Assembly (NCBI GenBank): GCA_910585815.1
Contig: CAJUFJ010000057.1
Span: forward strand, 1-21,194
From: an uncultured Oscillospiraceae bacterium
GTDB lineage: Bacteria > Bacillota > Clostridia > Oscillospirales > Oscillospiraceae
Reading direction: 5' to 3'
Length of the DNA: 21,194 nucleotides
A program made the position numbers and the translations under genes. This document shows positions 1 through 6,371 of the stretch, one piece after another (the stretch's first letter is position 1; each line of letters begins with the position of its first letter). The notes beneath the pieces are model-generated. The model saw nothing but the letters and a program-made list of their open reading frames with translations, had not been told where the DNA came from and searched no databases.

Positions 1-178
1 ATTGCTCCCCCCATTTCGACAGTTTTGTTTTTTCACTGTCTACTTTAGAGGGAGCGTATCACATTGTCGAAATACGTCTCAATTTAAGACGTATTTCCTA
101 TACCGCTCCATGGCTTTCAGCGAGGAAGGCAGGAGGGATACTGACGCTTTCAGCAAGCCCGCTCATTCCCAGGATAGT
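1..178. other. Non-coding DNA with nested inverted repeats, possible end of a mobile element
   Basis: I see no credible gene here. An outer repeat, TTTCGACA at 14-21, pairs with TGTCGAAA at 65-72. A perfect 10-bp stem with a 7-nt loop lies at 70-79 and 87-96 (AAATACGTCT / AGACGTATTT). Nested palindromes of this kind are common at insertion-sequence ends and in control regions of conjugative elements, but I cannot name an element. Open frames across it have no ribosome site and no recognisable product. Confidence 0.35.
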
Positions 179-202
179 AAAAGCCGCTGTCAAGCGGCTT
201 TT
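179..202. terminator. Perfect hairpin, probable bidirectional terminator
   Basis: AAAAGCCGCT (179-188) and AGCGGCTTTT (193-202) form a perfect 10-bp stem around a 4-nt loop. The A-run on one arm and T-run on the other give a U-tract on either strand. No intact gene ends beside it, so the gene it served is probably gone or lies left of the window. Confidence 0.6.
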
Positions 203-233
203 AGTGCGTATTCCCCCCCCCTTGGTGACAAAA

Positions 234-341
234 TAATCCGCAGGTCGTCCTCTGTCAAGGTCGGCCAGTCGGTAGACTGGCCGGCTCGCGGGCGATTGCG
301 GAGCAATCGCCCGGCCTTGACGGGGGACGAGCGGCGGATTA
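234..341. repeat. Large branched palindrome (three-way junction)
   Basis: Two 27-nt arms, 234-260 and 315-341, pair imperfectly. Matching blocks are TAATCCGC, TCGTCC and GTCAAGG, separated by short mismatches. Inside are two independent perfect hairpins: GGCCAGTC/GACTGGCC (263-270 and 275-282, loop GGTA) and GGGCGATTGC/GCAATCGCCC (290-299 and 303-312, loop GGA). The whole folds as a closed stem carrying two arms. No protein product is evident. By position beside an oriT-like repeat and a RepA remnant, it may be a single-strand or transfer-origin structure of a former mobile element, or a structured RNA. That role is inference. Confidence 0.65.
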
Positions 342-420
342 CTCTTTTGGCACAAGGGGGAACACGCTTTGCAAGGGCGGTATGTGCTCCACAGACAGAG
401 GGGTTTTAGGGGGTTCCCCT

Positions 421-470
421 AACAAGTGGAATTTTGCTGTCAAAATTCCGTACTTGCTGGGACAACGGCG
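421..470 (+). promoter_or_regulatory. Candidate transfer origin (oriT-like inverted repeat)
   Basis: A perfect 9-bp inverted repeat, GGAATTTTG (428-436) and CAAAATTCC (442-450), is followed immediately by GTACTTGCTGGG. An AT-rich palindrome followed by a short single-strand-like stretch is the usual layout of an oriT where a MobP-type relaxase nicks. The adjacent replication-protein remnant and distant virD4 fragment agree with a mobilisable element. No relaxase gene is present, so if this is an oriT it is orphaned. Confidence 0.35.
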
Positions 471-788
471 CTGTCCGCGCCGTTGTGTTTCCTACAAAAA
501 ACCTGCTGTATTAGACATGAGCGAATAGGTCTTATCCTCATATTCCATACCATTTTTTCGTTCCTCAGCTCTTTTTTACATCAAATCTATCTATTCCATC
601 TATCCAGATTGCGGCTGATGCGCTCTCTTGATTGATGGATTGATTGATATAGATAAGTAAGTATAGTTCTATTAGTATAGATTGCTGCGGAAAATCAGCG
701 GTCTAAAATGCGAATTTTCCGCAGCCAGGACTTCCGAAAATCAGAAGTCTTGACTGCTGCTTAGAAGGCGTAACGATATTGTGAAGAA
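471..788. other. Gene-free stretch with two hairpins
   Basis: No gene is supported. It contains an imperfect TTGATTGA-type direct repeat near 625-650. A 12-bp perfect stem (GCTGCGGAAAAT 684-695 and ATTTTCCGCAGC 714-725) with an 18-nt loop is followed by a weaker hairpin at about 727-756 whose arms are GGACTTC and GAAGTCT. These could be terminator or attenuator structures of the decayed element. Confidence 0.4.
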
Positions 789-944
789 TTATACTGATCT
801 TGCTCCAAAGACCAATCGTTTGACATAGATTTTGGCAGGATGGCCTTGTCCCTGTTTCACGCGTTCAATCAGTCCGCAGCCATTTGGGGTATCCAGTTCC
901 ACCAGCAATGCGGTAAAATGGAAATTGATCACTTTCGCCGCCAT
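789..944 (-). pseudogene. Remnant of a RepA_N-type plasmid/ICE replication initiator
   Basis: The minus-strand frame encodes about 51 residues ending at TAA (complement of 789-791). Its core reads LDTPNGCGLIERVKQGQG then HPAKIYVK. This matches the conserved end of the RepA N-terminal (replication initiator protein A) domain in Firmicutes plasmids and conjugative elements, where an acidic D-x-x-x-G-x-G-L-I block precedes K-Q-G-Q-G-x-P-x-x-I-Y-V-K. A full protein has a winged-helix N-terminal region of more than 100 residues and further sequence after this point; both are missing. The ATG at 944 is probably incidental. The piece is best read as a dead fragment marking a former replicative element. 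Family call from motif memory, not from a search. Confidence 0.65.
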
Positions 945-991
945 AATAATAATCAAAACATGTTCCAGAAGCCATGATTTAATTCTCCTTT

Positions 992-1183
992 TCAGACATA
1001 AAAAGACGTTCCTTCCGGAACGCCTTTCAGTGCAACTGTTACTATATTTCCTGTTTGTTCTACCTCATTTTCAAGTTCATTACTATTAAACGTGGGAAAA
1101 CATACTAGCAAAAACGGATTTTTAACGTGTGGATATAGATAGCGTGTCATGGAATTTGTAAGCAAACTTTTTCTGGCCGCCAT
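992..1183 (-). CDS. Small hypothetical protein (63 aa)
   Basis: I do not recognise this product. It starts at ATG (complement of 1181-1183) with an AGGA-like ribosome site about 12 nt upstream. It is basic at the N-terminus and contains an aromatic, hydrophobic stretch (residues about 20-32) and an acidic middle (NELENEVE). It lies upstream of, and on the same strand as, the RepA remnant, so it may be a fragment of the same decayed element rather than a functional gene. There is no signal peptide or clear domain. Confidence 0.3.
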   Translation of the reverse strand: MAARKSLLTNSMTRYLYPHVKNPFLLVCFPTFNSNELENEVEQTGNIVTVALKGVPEGTSFYV

Positions 1184-1256
1184 GTGTCACTGTCCTTTTA
1201 TTCTTGCCTGTTTTCGTCATTTCTCCGCTTTTTTCCTAACGGTTTTTGTGTCATAG

Positions 1257-1542
1257 AACCGTATCGCTATGCGTCCCATGCGAGACACCCATCAAGCATT
1301 GGAAAGGGTCACAGACCTGGTGCATACCACAGGCTATCACTGGATTGTAGTGGGCGGCATCAGCAAATACTTCAACAAAATTGACCACCGCATCCTACTC
1401 AAACGTCTCTACCATGTGGGAATCCACGACAGGATGGAACGCCATGTGCGGTGAAAGTCGCACGCACGGTGTAAAGGGAGAAAATCCTCTCTGACTGCCT
1501 TGGCTCCGGCTAAGGTAAAAGCAGAGGATTACCTATCGCTAT
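1257..1542 (+). mobile_element. Truncated group II intron 3' end with a dead RT fragment
   Basis: Residues read from about 1257 to 1436 match the RT0-RT2 part of a bacterial group II intron maturase (RPMRDTHQALERV, then a motif-A region reading GGISKYFNKIDH). In active relatives this motif is D-I-S-K-Y-F-D; here the first aspartate is G and the second is N, so polymerase chemistry is lost. The rest of the maturase (YADD, thumb, X domain) is deleted, and the frame runs directly into RNA domain V at 1439-1472 (CGCC stem, GTGAAAG-type loop, GGTG closing strand). A domain VI-like hairpin (AATCCTCT/AGAGGATT enclosing a second stem, about 1487-1530) follows. The intron end is probably near CTAT at 1542. 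The 5' half is absent, so it cannot splice alone. Confidence 0.75.
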
Positions 1543-1586
1543 AAACCGAACAGGGGGACGGCCCACCCGGGACGTCCCCCCTACTG

Positions 1587-1915
1587 TTACAACTCATACT
1601 CCAGTTGGCAGCCGGACGGCTCTGCCTCGACATGCCTCTTATCCAGGAACCTTGTGCCCATACAGCCTAATTTCCGATAAAACGCTTAGGTTTCTACAGC
1701 GGAATAGGCGGAAATGTATAGTTTTTTGCTCTGCTTGTGCTGGCCCAAACCTTTGCAGTATTGAAAAGCGCCGAACCAATACCGGAGCCCCGCAGTTCCT
1801 CGGACACATGAATGCTGGACAGATCCAGATACCGGTGTTCTCCGCCGAAAAAAGTAGATTCCACAGAGACAAAGCCCTTCAATCCGCTGGCAAGGTCGGC
1901 AAGCTGGAGTTCGCT
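1587..1915 (-). pseudogene. GNAT N-acetyltransferase, C-terminal part, decayed
   Basis: The minus strand encodes the acetyl-CoA-binding half of a GNAT enzyme: ELQLADLASGLKGFVSVE, then YLDLSSIHVSEELRGSGIG, where R-G-x-G-I-G is the pyrophosphate loop (motif A). A frameshift lies after KVWAS. The continuation in another frame (KLYISAYSAVET) hits TAA where a glutamine codon is expected, then resumes as AFYRKLGCMG and ends with QLEYEL before TAA at 1587-1589. The N-terminal part is missing, and near 1915 the sequence switches abruptly to unrelated plus-strand coding DNA. At least three lesions (5' truncation, frameshift, nonsense) make this a clear pseudogene. The substrate is unknown. Confidence 0.75.
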
Positions 1916-2392
1916 TCCCTGACTTGCAGCACTCTGAACCTGCAGAAGGGCAGTCTGGAGGTTCCCACGGACACTGACATGTCCGGCCACGCCGCCGTGA
2001 CCACAAACGACGTCGTGGCCGGCTTTGAGGTGAAGATCGGCACTGGCACTGAGGTCAACCCTGCTGTCCATACGACCATCACCGGCACCACCGGCGACAA
2101 GACCTTTACCGCTGGCAGCAACGCTTCCAATGTAAACAGCAGTACCTTCGCGTCCAATGTTCCCGCCGGTTCTACTAAAAATGAATGCCCCATTACCATG
2201 CAGACCGGCACTAACGAGGAAATCCGCGCCATCTACGAGGCCGATACCGCGCCTAAGTTCACCGGCCTTGAGGACAAGGTGTCCAAGAGCGTGACCGCCT
2301 CTCTGAGCAGCACCACCATCAGCATCAAGGGCACTATCACGCTCGTGACCGGTGACCTGGATACCGAGGAACTTGAAAGCTTGGTGGGATAA
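1916..2392 (+). CDS. Unrecognised Thr/Gly-rich protein fragment
   Basis: From about 1916 the plus frame shows coding character: GC-rich third positions and a regular Thr/Ser/Val/Gly-rich beta-like composition (for example DVVAGFEVKIGTGTEVN and SVTASLSSTTISIKG). The frame is open further upstream only because it crosses the GNAT relic on the other strand, so the true 5' end is lost. It ends at TAA 2390-2392. Just beyond, the +1 frame continues with a tryptophan-rich, protein-like stretch (AWWDNETGTLEQFKSIWG, about 2377-2460), suggesting a frameshift. The composition would suit a phage structural or surface protein, but I do not recognise a family. Confidence 0.35.
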   Translation, partial: SLTCSTLNLQKGSLEVPTDTDMSGHAAVTTNDVVAGFEVKIGTGTEVNPAVHTTITGTTGDKTFTAGSNASNVNSSTFASNVPAGSTKNECPITMQTGTNEEIRAIYEADTAPKFTGLEDKVSKSVTASLSSTTISIKGTITLVTGDLDTEELESLVG

Positions 2393-2465
2393 TGAGACCG
2401 GTACCCTGGAGCAGTTTAAGAGCATCTGGGGAACCACAGATGCCAAGTGGGGATTCGTCTTCTGG

Positions 2466-2575
2466 GCTAGGTATGGGTCAAGCCTGGCGTTGCCGACGTT
2501 AAAGTCCTCCATAAGGACCTTGTCGTTCCTCTCCCGCTGGGAGAACTGATAGTGCTGCGTAAAATTACTTGGCAT
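2466..2575 (-). pseudogene. Phage tail-fibre-like protein, N-terminal fragment
   Basis: The ATG (complement of 2573-2575) follows a good GGAGG ribosome site. The first ~37 codons read MPSNFTQHYQFSQRERN, then DKVLMEDFNVGNARLD. This resembles the N-terminus of many Firmicutes prophage tail/host-specificity proteins, which open with N-(F/Y)-x-L-x-Q-W-x-x-x-D-x-V-L-x-x-D-F-N-x-D-N-x-x-(I/L)-D. After about 2466 the frame stays open but enters the complement of the unrelated plus-strand fragment, so the gene is truncated by a rearrangement. It points to prophage material, or phage-like material captured by a mobile element. Confidence 0.55.
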
Positions 2576-2645
2576 GTTGTTGCCTCCTTCCACCCCTGGC
2601 AGGAAAGGGGGGAGGTGGTACGTTTGCATATATTTGGTGGAAAAG

Positions 2646-2666
2646 AGGGCGTTATGCGCCCTTTTG
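2646..2666 (+). terminator. Small GC hairpin with T-run
   Basis: AGGGCG (2646-2651) and CGCCCT (2657-2662) form a 6-bp stem with a 5-nt loop, followed by TTTT. This is a weak intrinsic terminator for plus-strand transcripts, just ahead of the stronger hairpin at 2671-2710. Confidence 0.4.
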
Positions 2667-2670
2667 GAAG

Positions 2671-2710
2671 AAAAAATCCTCAGATTTATAAGGGAATCTG
2701 AGGATTTTTT
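2671..2710. terminator. Strong bidirectional intrinsic terminator
   Basis: A 16-bp perfect stem (2671-2686 with 2695-2710) encloses an 8-nt loop; A6 on one arm and T6 on the other provide a U-tract in both directions. It lies 14 nt after the stop codon of the minus-strand NERD-like gene and so closes the gntR/NERD transcription unit. On the plus strand it insulates the locus from readthrough from the left flank. Confidence 0.9.
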
Positions 2711-2724
2711 GCGAAGGCCGGTGG

Positions 2725-3396
2725 TCACTGCCGCTCCACGAAGTGGGAAATCAGGCGGCCGGTCTCCTGAGGATTCAGGCCGGCATCCCGGGTATTTTCC
2801 CCGGACTGCAAAAACTCAGCAAAGCCATCCCGTGAGAGGCACAGGGCGCCATCCGCCTGAGAGAGGTCGGTTCCGACGGTGGTAAAAACGGCGTGGACCT
2901 GCAGGGGGAGCATTTCCAGCCCGCATCGGGCCAGCACCTGGGCAAGGATTTTCTCCTGCTTCCTGCAGTCCTTCCGGATATCGGGCAGCACCTTCTCATC
3001 ACCGTTTATGACCTGCCGCCACCCGTCCGCCCCGGCAATGATCTGCCCGCCAAACCCGTAGCACTTGAAGGCAATCAAACCCTGCCGCGTCACGATAATG
3101 CCGCTCAGCGTGGCCTTTTCGCCGTTGACAGCCACAAAGCCGGGCATAATGACAAACCATTTATTCTGTGTCGCCGCCTTGGTAACCATGCTGGCCGTAA
3201 CAAGCAGGTCGGATTTGGTGCCGTTGCGCGCCTGACGGCCGACGGTCTTCGGCGGGACCGGTTCGTCCTTCTGCCGGCCCATCAGGCGGGAGAGCAAGGG
3301 CTTATCCCCCCGCTTCCGCCGGCTGCGGTAGACCGGGAGCAGGATTACAAGCACAAAGGCCAAAAAAAGGACGGTAGCAAGCTGTGTCGGCGTCAT
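2725..3396 (-). CDS. Membrane-anchored NERD-domain-like protein
   Basis: This is a 223-residue protein with one N-terminal membrane helix (residues about 5-21), a basic linker (25-60) and a C-terminal cytoplasmic domain. Residues about 98-170 resemble the nuclease-related domain (NERD): a strand ending in GLIAFKCYGFGGQI, then GWRQV, then a K-Q-E helix. In typical NERD proteins the first strand carries an acidic residue before a lysine (I-E-V-K); here that site is A-F-K, so nuclease activity is doubtful. The start ATG has an AGGAGG site at ideal distance. The gene follows gntR by 9 nt and is surely co-transcribed with it, an odd partner for a sugar-acid regulator. Domain call is moderate; biological role unknown. 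Confidence 0.7.
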   Translation of the reverse strand: MTPTQLATVLFLAFVLVILLPVYRSRRKRGDKPLLSRLMGRQKDEPVPPKTVGRQARNGTKSDLLVTASMVTKAATQNKWFVIMPGFVAVNGEKATLSGIIVTRQGLIAFKCYGFGGQIIAGADGWRQVINGDEKVLPDIRKDCRKQEKILAQVLARCGLEMLPLQVHAVFTTVGTDLSQADGALCLSRDGFAEFLQSGENTRDAGLNPQETGRLISHFVERQ

Positions 3397-3405
3397 ATAA
3401 CCTCC

Positions 3406-4080
3406 TTAGCGCAGATAGGCCCGGTACTCCTCCTCCACCAGCGAGGGGTCGAGCAGGACGTTGGAGACGTTGGTAAAGTGGGAGATCAGCGCCTGCTCCA
3501 GGCCGGCTCGGTCACAGCGCTCAATGGCCTCCACAATTTGCCGGTGTTGGTGAATAATCATGTTCCGTGGCTCCAGCTCCATCGACAGCAGGCGGGCGCG
3601 GTAGTAGTGTATCTCGTGCTCGCCGGTGTGCTCCAGCACAAATTCCTTGTTATCAACGGAGTAGAAAATACGGTGGAACTCATTATCAAGCTCCAGCGTC
3701 CGGATAAAGTCGTTCAGAGCCAGATAATTTTTCTGCCGCTCAATCAGAGACCACATGAAAGGGACGAGGGGGTTGAGCAGCCCCTTGTCAAAGCCCTGGA
3801 GTACCACCCGGGTCTCCAGCACCTCGCGCAGATAGCGAAACTGTTCCATCTGCTTGGTATCAATTTTGGTCACAAAGCTCCCGCGCTGGGGGAGGACCTC
3901 CAGCGCCCCGTTGGAAACCAGCAGGCGGATGGCCTCCCGCACGGGGACGCGGCTGCAGCCAAAGCTTCGGGCGATGCCTGATTCGCTCAGCCGTTCCCCG
4001 GGCTTCAGTTCCAGGGTGCTGATCTTGGCCCAGAGCTTGTGGTAAATTTCGCTGGCCAGGGTAACATTTGGATTTACCAT
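3406..4080 (-). CDS. GntR-family (FCD/FadR subfamily) transcriptional regulator
   Basis: This 224-residue regulator has an N-terminal winged helix-turn-helix (residues about 7-72; FGCSRVPVREAIR is the recognition region, GSFVTKI the wing) and an all-helical FCD effector domain (75-215). Candidate FCD metal ligands are visible: D132 and H136 in LDNEFHRIFY, H177/H179 in HQHR and H201. I chose the ATG at 4080 rather than an in-frame ATG at 4137 because it has a GAGG ribosome site about 8 nt upstream and the upstream 19 residues look non-native. Relatives (UxuR, ExuR, LldR) sense sugar acids or carboxylates. It is transcribed divergently from the hexuronate operon, which contains a GTATAC-centred palindrome at its promoter, so it probably represses that operon and releases on a pathway intermediate. 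The effector is inferred, not shown. Confidence 0.92.
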   Translation of the reverse strand: MVNPNVTLASEIYHKLWAKISTLELKPGERLSESGIARSFGCSRVPVREAIRLLVSNGALEVLPQRGSFVTKIDTKQMEQFRYLREVLETRVVLQGFDKGLLNPLVPFMWSLIERQKNYLALNDFIRTLELDNEFHRIFYSVDNKEFVLEHTGEHEIHYYRARLLSMELEPRNMIIHQHRQIVEAIERCDRAGLEQALISHFTNVSNVLLDPSLVEEEYRAYLR

Positions 4081-4332
4081 AGTATTGACCTCGCAAAAAT
4101 TTGGCAGCGGTGGAATATAGGGGGTATTCCAGGGCACATCGTGCCGCGCTGCCCGTGATAGTGGAAGTGAGCATGTATATCATATAACAAATTCGCGAAA
4201 AATGGAACTGTTTTATGTACTCGCTCCCACACTTTAGTGGTATGCACAATTTTCATCGAATATAATATACAAATTAGACAAAAATACTATCTTAACGCAA
4301 AATTTACTTGCAATTATCAAAGAAATATAGTA
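4081..4332. promoter_or_regulatory. Divergent intergenic region, gntR side
   Basis: This AT-rich spacer separates gntR from the plus-strand operon and contains no gene. TATAAT-like stretches (for example 4260-4265) and alternating AT runs near 4170-4190 could hold the gntR promoter on the minus strand, but no single -35/-10 pair stands out. Any gntR leader would be roughly 100 nt. Confidence 0.45.
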
Positions 4333-4387
4333 TTGTCAATGGCAGAAGAACTTGTATACAAGTTTATAGCCGAAAGGAGAGAATCCA
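4333..4387 (+). promoter_or_regulatory. Candidate operon promoter with GntR operator
   Basis: TTGTCA (4333-4338) and TATACA (4355-4360), 16 bp apart, make a plausible housekeeping promoter. A perfect 16-bp palindrome AACTTGTATACAAGTT (4349-4364) covers the -10. Its TTGTATACAA core resembles operators of FCD-type GntR regulators such as UxuR/ExuR (known to bind a GGTATACC-centred palindrome). Binding there would block polymerase. Transcripts would start near 4367, leaving a very short leader before the AAAGGAG site (4373-4379) and the ATG at 4388. Confidence 0.6.
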
Positions 4388-5065
4388 ATGCCGCAAAAAA
4401 TGCTTCTGTGCCCCTCGGTATTCAATCTCCCTCTGGACAACATCCGGAGTGAGCTTGAGAAGCTGGATCAGACGGACATGGACATCTACCACGTGGACAT
4501 CATGGATGGCACCTTCGTCAACAACTTCGCCTGTTCCATCCAGGAACTGGAGTTAGTCCGCCGGGTGACCGACCAGGGCAGCCACAAATTGGTTGATTGT
4601 CACATGATGGTAATGAATCCGCACCGATATATTGAAAGAGTTGCACAAGCCGGCGCGGACATTATCTACGTACATCCGGAATCGGAACTGATCGTTTCCG
4701 CCACGCTGGACCTGATCCGGCAGCAGGGAAAAAAGACAGGCCTGGTGCTCAATCCTAACACCTCACTGGAAAGCGTGAAGGATTTGCTTCCGATTACGGA
4801 TTACCTCATGATTATGTCGGTCAATCCCGGCTTTGCCGGGCGAGATTTCATGTTGTATACCAAAGACAAATTTATCCAGGCAAACGAATACCGCATACAG
4901 CGCGGCCTATCCTACCACATTGTGCTGGACGGAGGGGCTACCCGGGAAGTAATCCACGATCTTTACCACAATTGTGGTATTGAAGGATTCGTTTTGGGGA
5001 AGCAGGAGCTGTTTTTCCAGCAGGATGATTACAACACCTGCATCAATCGGATTCGGACCTTCTAA
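4388..5065 (+). CDS. Ribulose-phosphate 3-epimerase family protein
   Basis: This is a 225-residue TIM-barrel protein of the usual length for the family. The metal and catalytic sites are intact: S10 in CPS, H35 and D37 in HVDIMDG, H72 in CHMMV, D181 in LDGG, and the flexible loop MSVNPGFAGRDF. The phosphate-binding end (GKQELF, about 204-209) is divergent from the usual G-S/N-x-x-F. These enzymes epimerise ketose 5- or 6-phosphates at C3 using a bound divalent metal. It is the first gene of the hexuronate operon, which is unusual because the standard fructuronate-mannonate-KDG route needs no such epimerase. It may act on an allulose-6-phosphate-like or pentulose substrate. The family is certain; the substrate is not. 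Confidence 0.88.
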   Translation: MPQKMLLCPSVFNLPLDNIRSELEKLDQTDMDIYHVDIMDGTFVNNFACSIQELELVRRVTDQGSHKLVDCHMMVMNPHRYIERVAQAGADIIYVHPESELIVSATLDLIRQQGKKTGLVLNPNTSLESVKDLLPITDYLMIMSVNPGFAGRDFMLYTKDKFIQANEYRIQRGLSYHIVLDGGATREVIHDLYHNCGIEGFVLGKQELFFQQDDYNTCINRIRTF

Positions 5066-5159
5066 ATCAGCAAGTTATCTAGTATACATTTTAAAACTTT
5101 GATTCAGTAGGCGCACCACCATAGAAAAGATGGCGTCAAAATAAAAGGAGGAAAAAACT
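5066..5159 (+). promoter_or_regulatory. Intergenic region before dctP, with a second GTATAC core
   Basis: This 94-nt gap holds GTATAC at 5082-5087 in an AT-rich context that partly recalls the upstream operator but is not a clean palindrome. It ends with a strong AAAAGGAGG ribosome site before the dctP ATG. It could be a secondary regulator site or an internal promoter that boosts the binding protein; evidence is weak. Confidence 0.3.
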
Positions 5160-6230
5160 ATGAAGAAACAGAAACTGATTGCGATGCTGCTGGCGGCCGC
5201 TACCGCCACAACCCTGCTAGCCGGCTGCAACAGCAAGCCCAGCACCCAGACCTCTGCCTCCAGCGGCGGCACCGGTACTACCTCTGGCGGCGGCGCTCCC
5301 GCTGGTAAGACTGTGACGCTGAAGTACGACCTGACGGTCTCCCTGGACCATCCCTGGGGTTTGGCGGCCACCGAGTTCAAGAACCGCCTGGAGGAGAAGT
5401 CCGGCGGCCGCTTCCAGGTGGAAATCTACCCCTCCAGCACCTCCGGTTCTGAAGCTGACTCCCTGGCCGGCATGCTGGTGGGCACCACCTCCATGACCAT
5501 GACCGGCGGCTCCTTCAACGGCTACGCCCCCAGCGCCACCCTGCTGGAGGCCCCCTGGGCCTACGACTCCGAGGAGGATGTGCAGGCTATGATCGAGAGC
5601 GACGTGGGCAAGCAGATCATTCAGGATTTTGAGGATCAGAAGTTCCACGTATTGTGGTATCAGCTGCGCGGTCCTCGTGAGCTGACCTCTAACGTGCCCA
5701 TCAACACGCCCGCTGACATGACCGGTCGCAAGATGCGCATGTCTGGCAACGTACTGCACACCAACATGTGGAACGCCGCCGGCGCTATTACCTCCTCCAT
5801 CGCCCTGAGCGAAACCTTTAACGCGCTGAGCCAGGGCGTCGTGGAAATGCAGGAGAACCCCTACGACATGATCTACGACAACAGCTTCTATGAGGTCCAG
5901 AAGTATGTAAACGTCACCAACCACGTCTATTCCACTATCCTCAACGTTATCAACTCCGACCTGTACAACAGTCTGGATGACGAGATGAAGGGCTGGCTGA
6001 ATGAGACCAGCAAAGAGATGCAGCAGTGGACCAACGACTACTATTACGCCCACAAGGATGAGTACCGCCAGAAGTGCGAGGAGGCGGGCATGATCATCAA
6101 CGAGGACGTGAATCGCGATGCCATCTCCGAGGCCATGATGCCCACCATCCAGAAGTTCCTGGAGGACCAGGGTAACGGTCTGCTGGACATGTACGAGAAG
6201 ATTCGCGAGCTGTCTGCTTCCAACAACTAA
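5160..6230 (+). CDS. dctP: TRAP transporter solute-binding lipoprotein (DctP family)
   Basis: This 356-residue secreted lipoprotein has a lysine-rich N-terminus, a hydrophobic core and a lipobox LLAGC with the acylated cysteine at 23, followed by a Ser/Gly/Thr-rich tether to about residue 50. The mature part shows the DctP fold: a region ending GRKMRM with the conserved ligand-binding arginine near 193, then ETFNALSQGVVEMQENPYD, where A-L-x-x-G-V-V-x-x-x-E-N-P is the family signature. It captures a carboxylate ligand at the cell surface and hands it to DctQM. The neighbouring uxuA and uxuB suggest a uronate or aldonate such as glucuronate, fructuronate or mannonate; this is inference from context. 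The codon use is very GC-rich at third positions, fitting high expression. Confidence 0.93.
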   Translation: MKKQKLIAMLLAAATATTLLAGCNSKPSTQTSASSGGTGTTSGGGAPAGKTVTLKYDLTVSLDHPWGLAATEFKNRLEEKSGGRFQVEIYPSSTSGSEADSLAGMLVGTTSMTMTGGSFNGYAPSATLLEAPWAYDSEEDVQAMIESDVGKQIIQDFEDQKFHVLWYQLRGPRELTSNVPINTPADMTGRKMRMSGNVLHTNMWNAAGAITSSIALSETFNALSQGVVEMQENPYDMIYDNSFYEVQKYVNVTNHVYSTILNVINSDLYNSLDDEMKGWLNETSKEMQQWTNDYYYAHKDEYRQKCEEAGMIINEDVNRDAISEAMMPTIQKFLEDQGNGLLDMYEKIRELSASNN

Positions 6231-6273
6231 ACTGCGAGAAGTTTGCCGGCCTCAACGGACATGAACTTCACCT

Positions 6274-6319
6274 GAGAGAGGGCCGCTTCACCTGGCAGCA
6301 GTGAAAGCGACCCTCTCTC
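6274..6319 (+). terminator. Long imperfect intercistronic hairpin (dctP-dctQ gap)
   Basis: GAGAGAGGG (6274-6282) and the following CCGCTTCAC pair with 6301-6319 with one mismatch and one bulge, around a 9-nt loop. There is no U-tract, so it is more likely an attenuating or 3'-end-stabilising hairpin after dctP than a full terminator. Confidence 0.5.
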
Positions 6320-6371
6320 TGTGAAAGATTTCCAATTCGTTTTTGTGTTCCTCAAGCTGAAAATATTTTTT

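Noticed and set aside
98..355. 85-codon minus-strand frame across the branched palindrome
   Set aside because: It overlaps both a terminator-like hairpin and the large palindrome, and no clear ribosome site or domain is visible. I could not support it as a gene.
1694..2728. 344-residue minus-strand open frame as one protein
   Set aside because: It fuses a tail-fibre start, the complement of an unrelated coding fragment and a GNAT piece. The middle has the low-complexity His/Gly/Val look of an antisense shadow.
2893..3981. Long plus-strand frame (362 codons) across the NERD-like gene and gntR
   Set aside because: It is an antisense shadow of two well-supported minus-strand genes with ribosome sites and recognisable domains.
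4237..4452. Possible small gene or leader peptide overlapping the epimerase start
   Set aside because: It crosses the operator and the ribosome site of the epimerase gene in another frame and lacks its own ribosome site.
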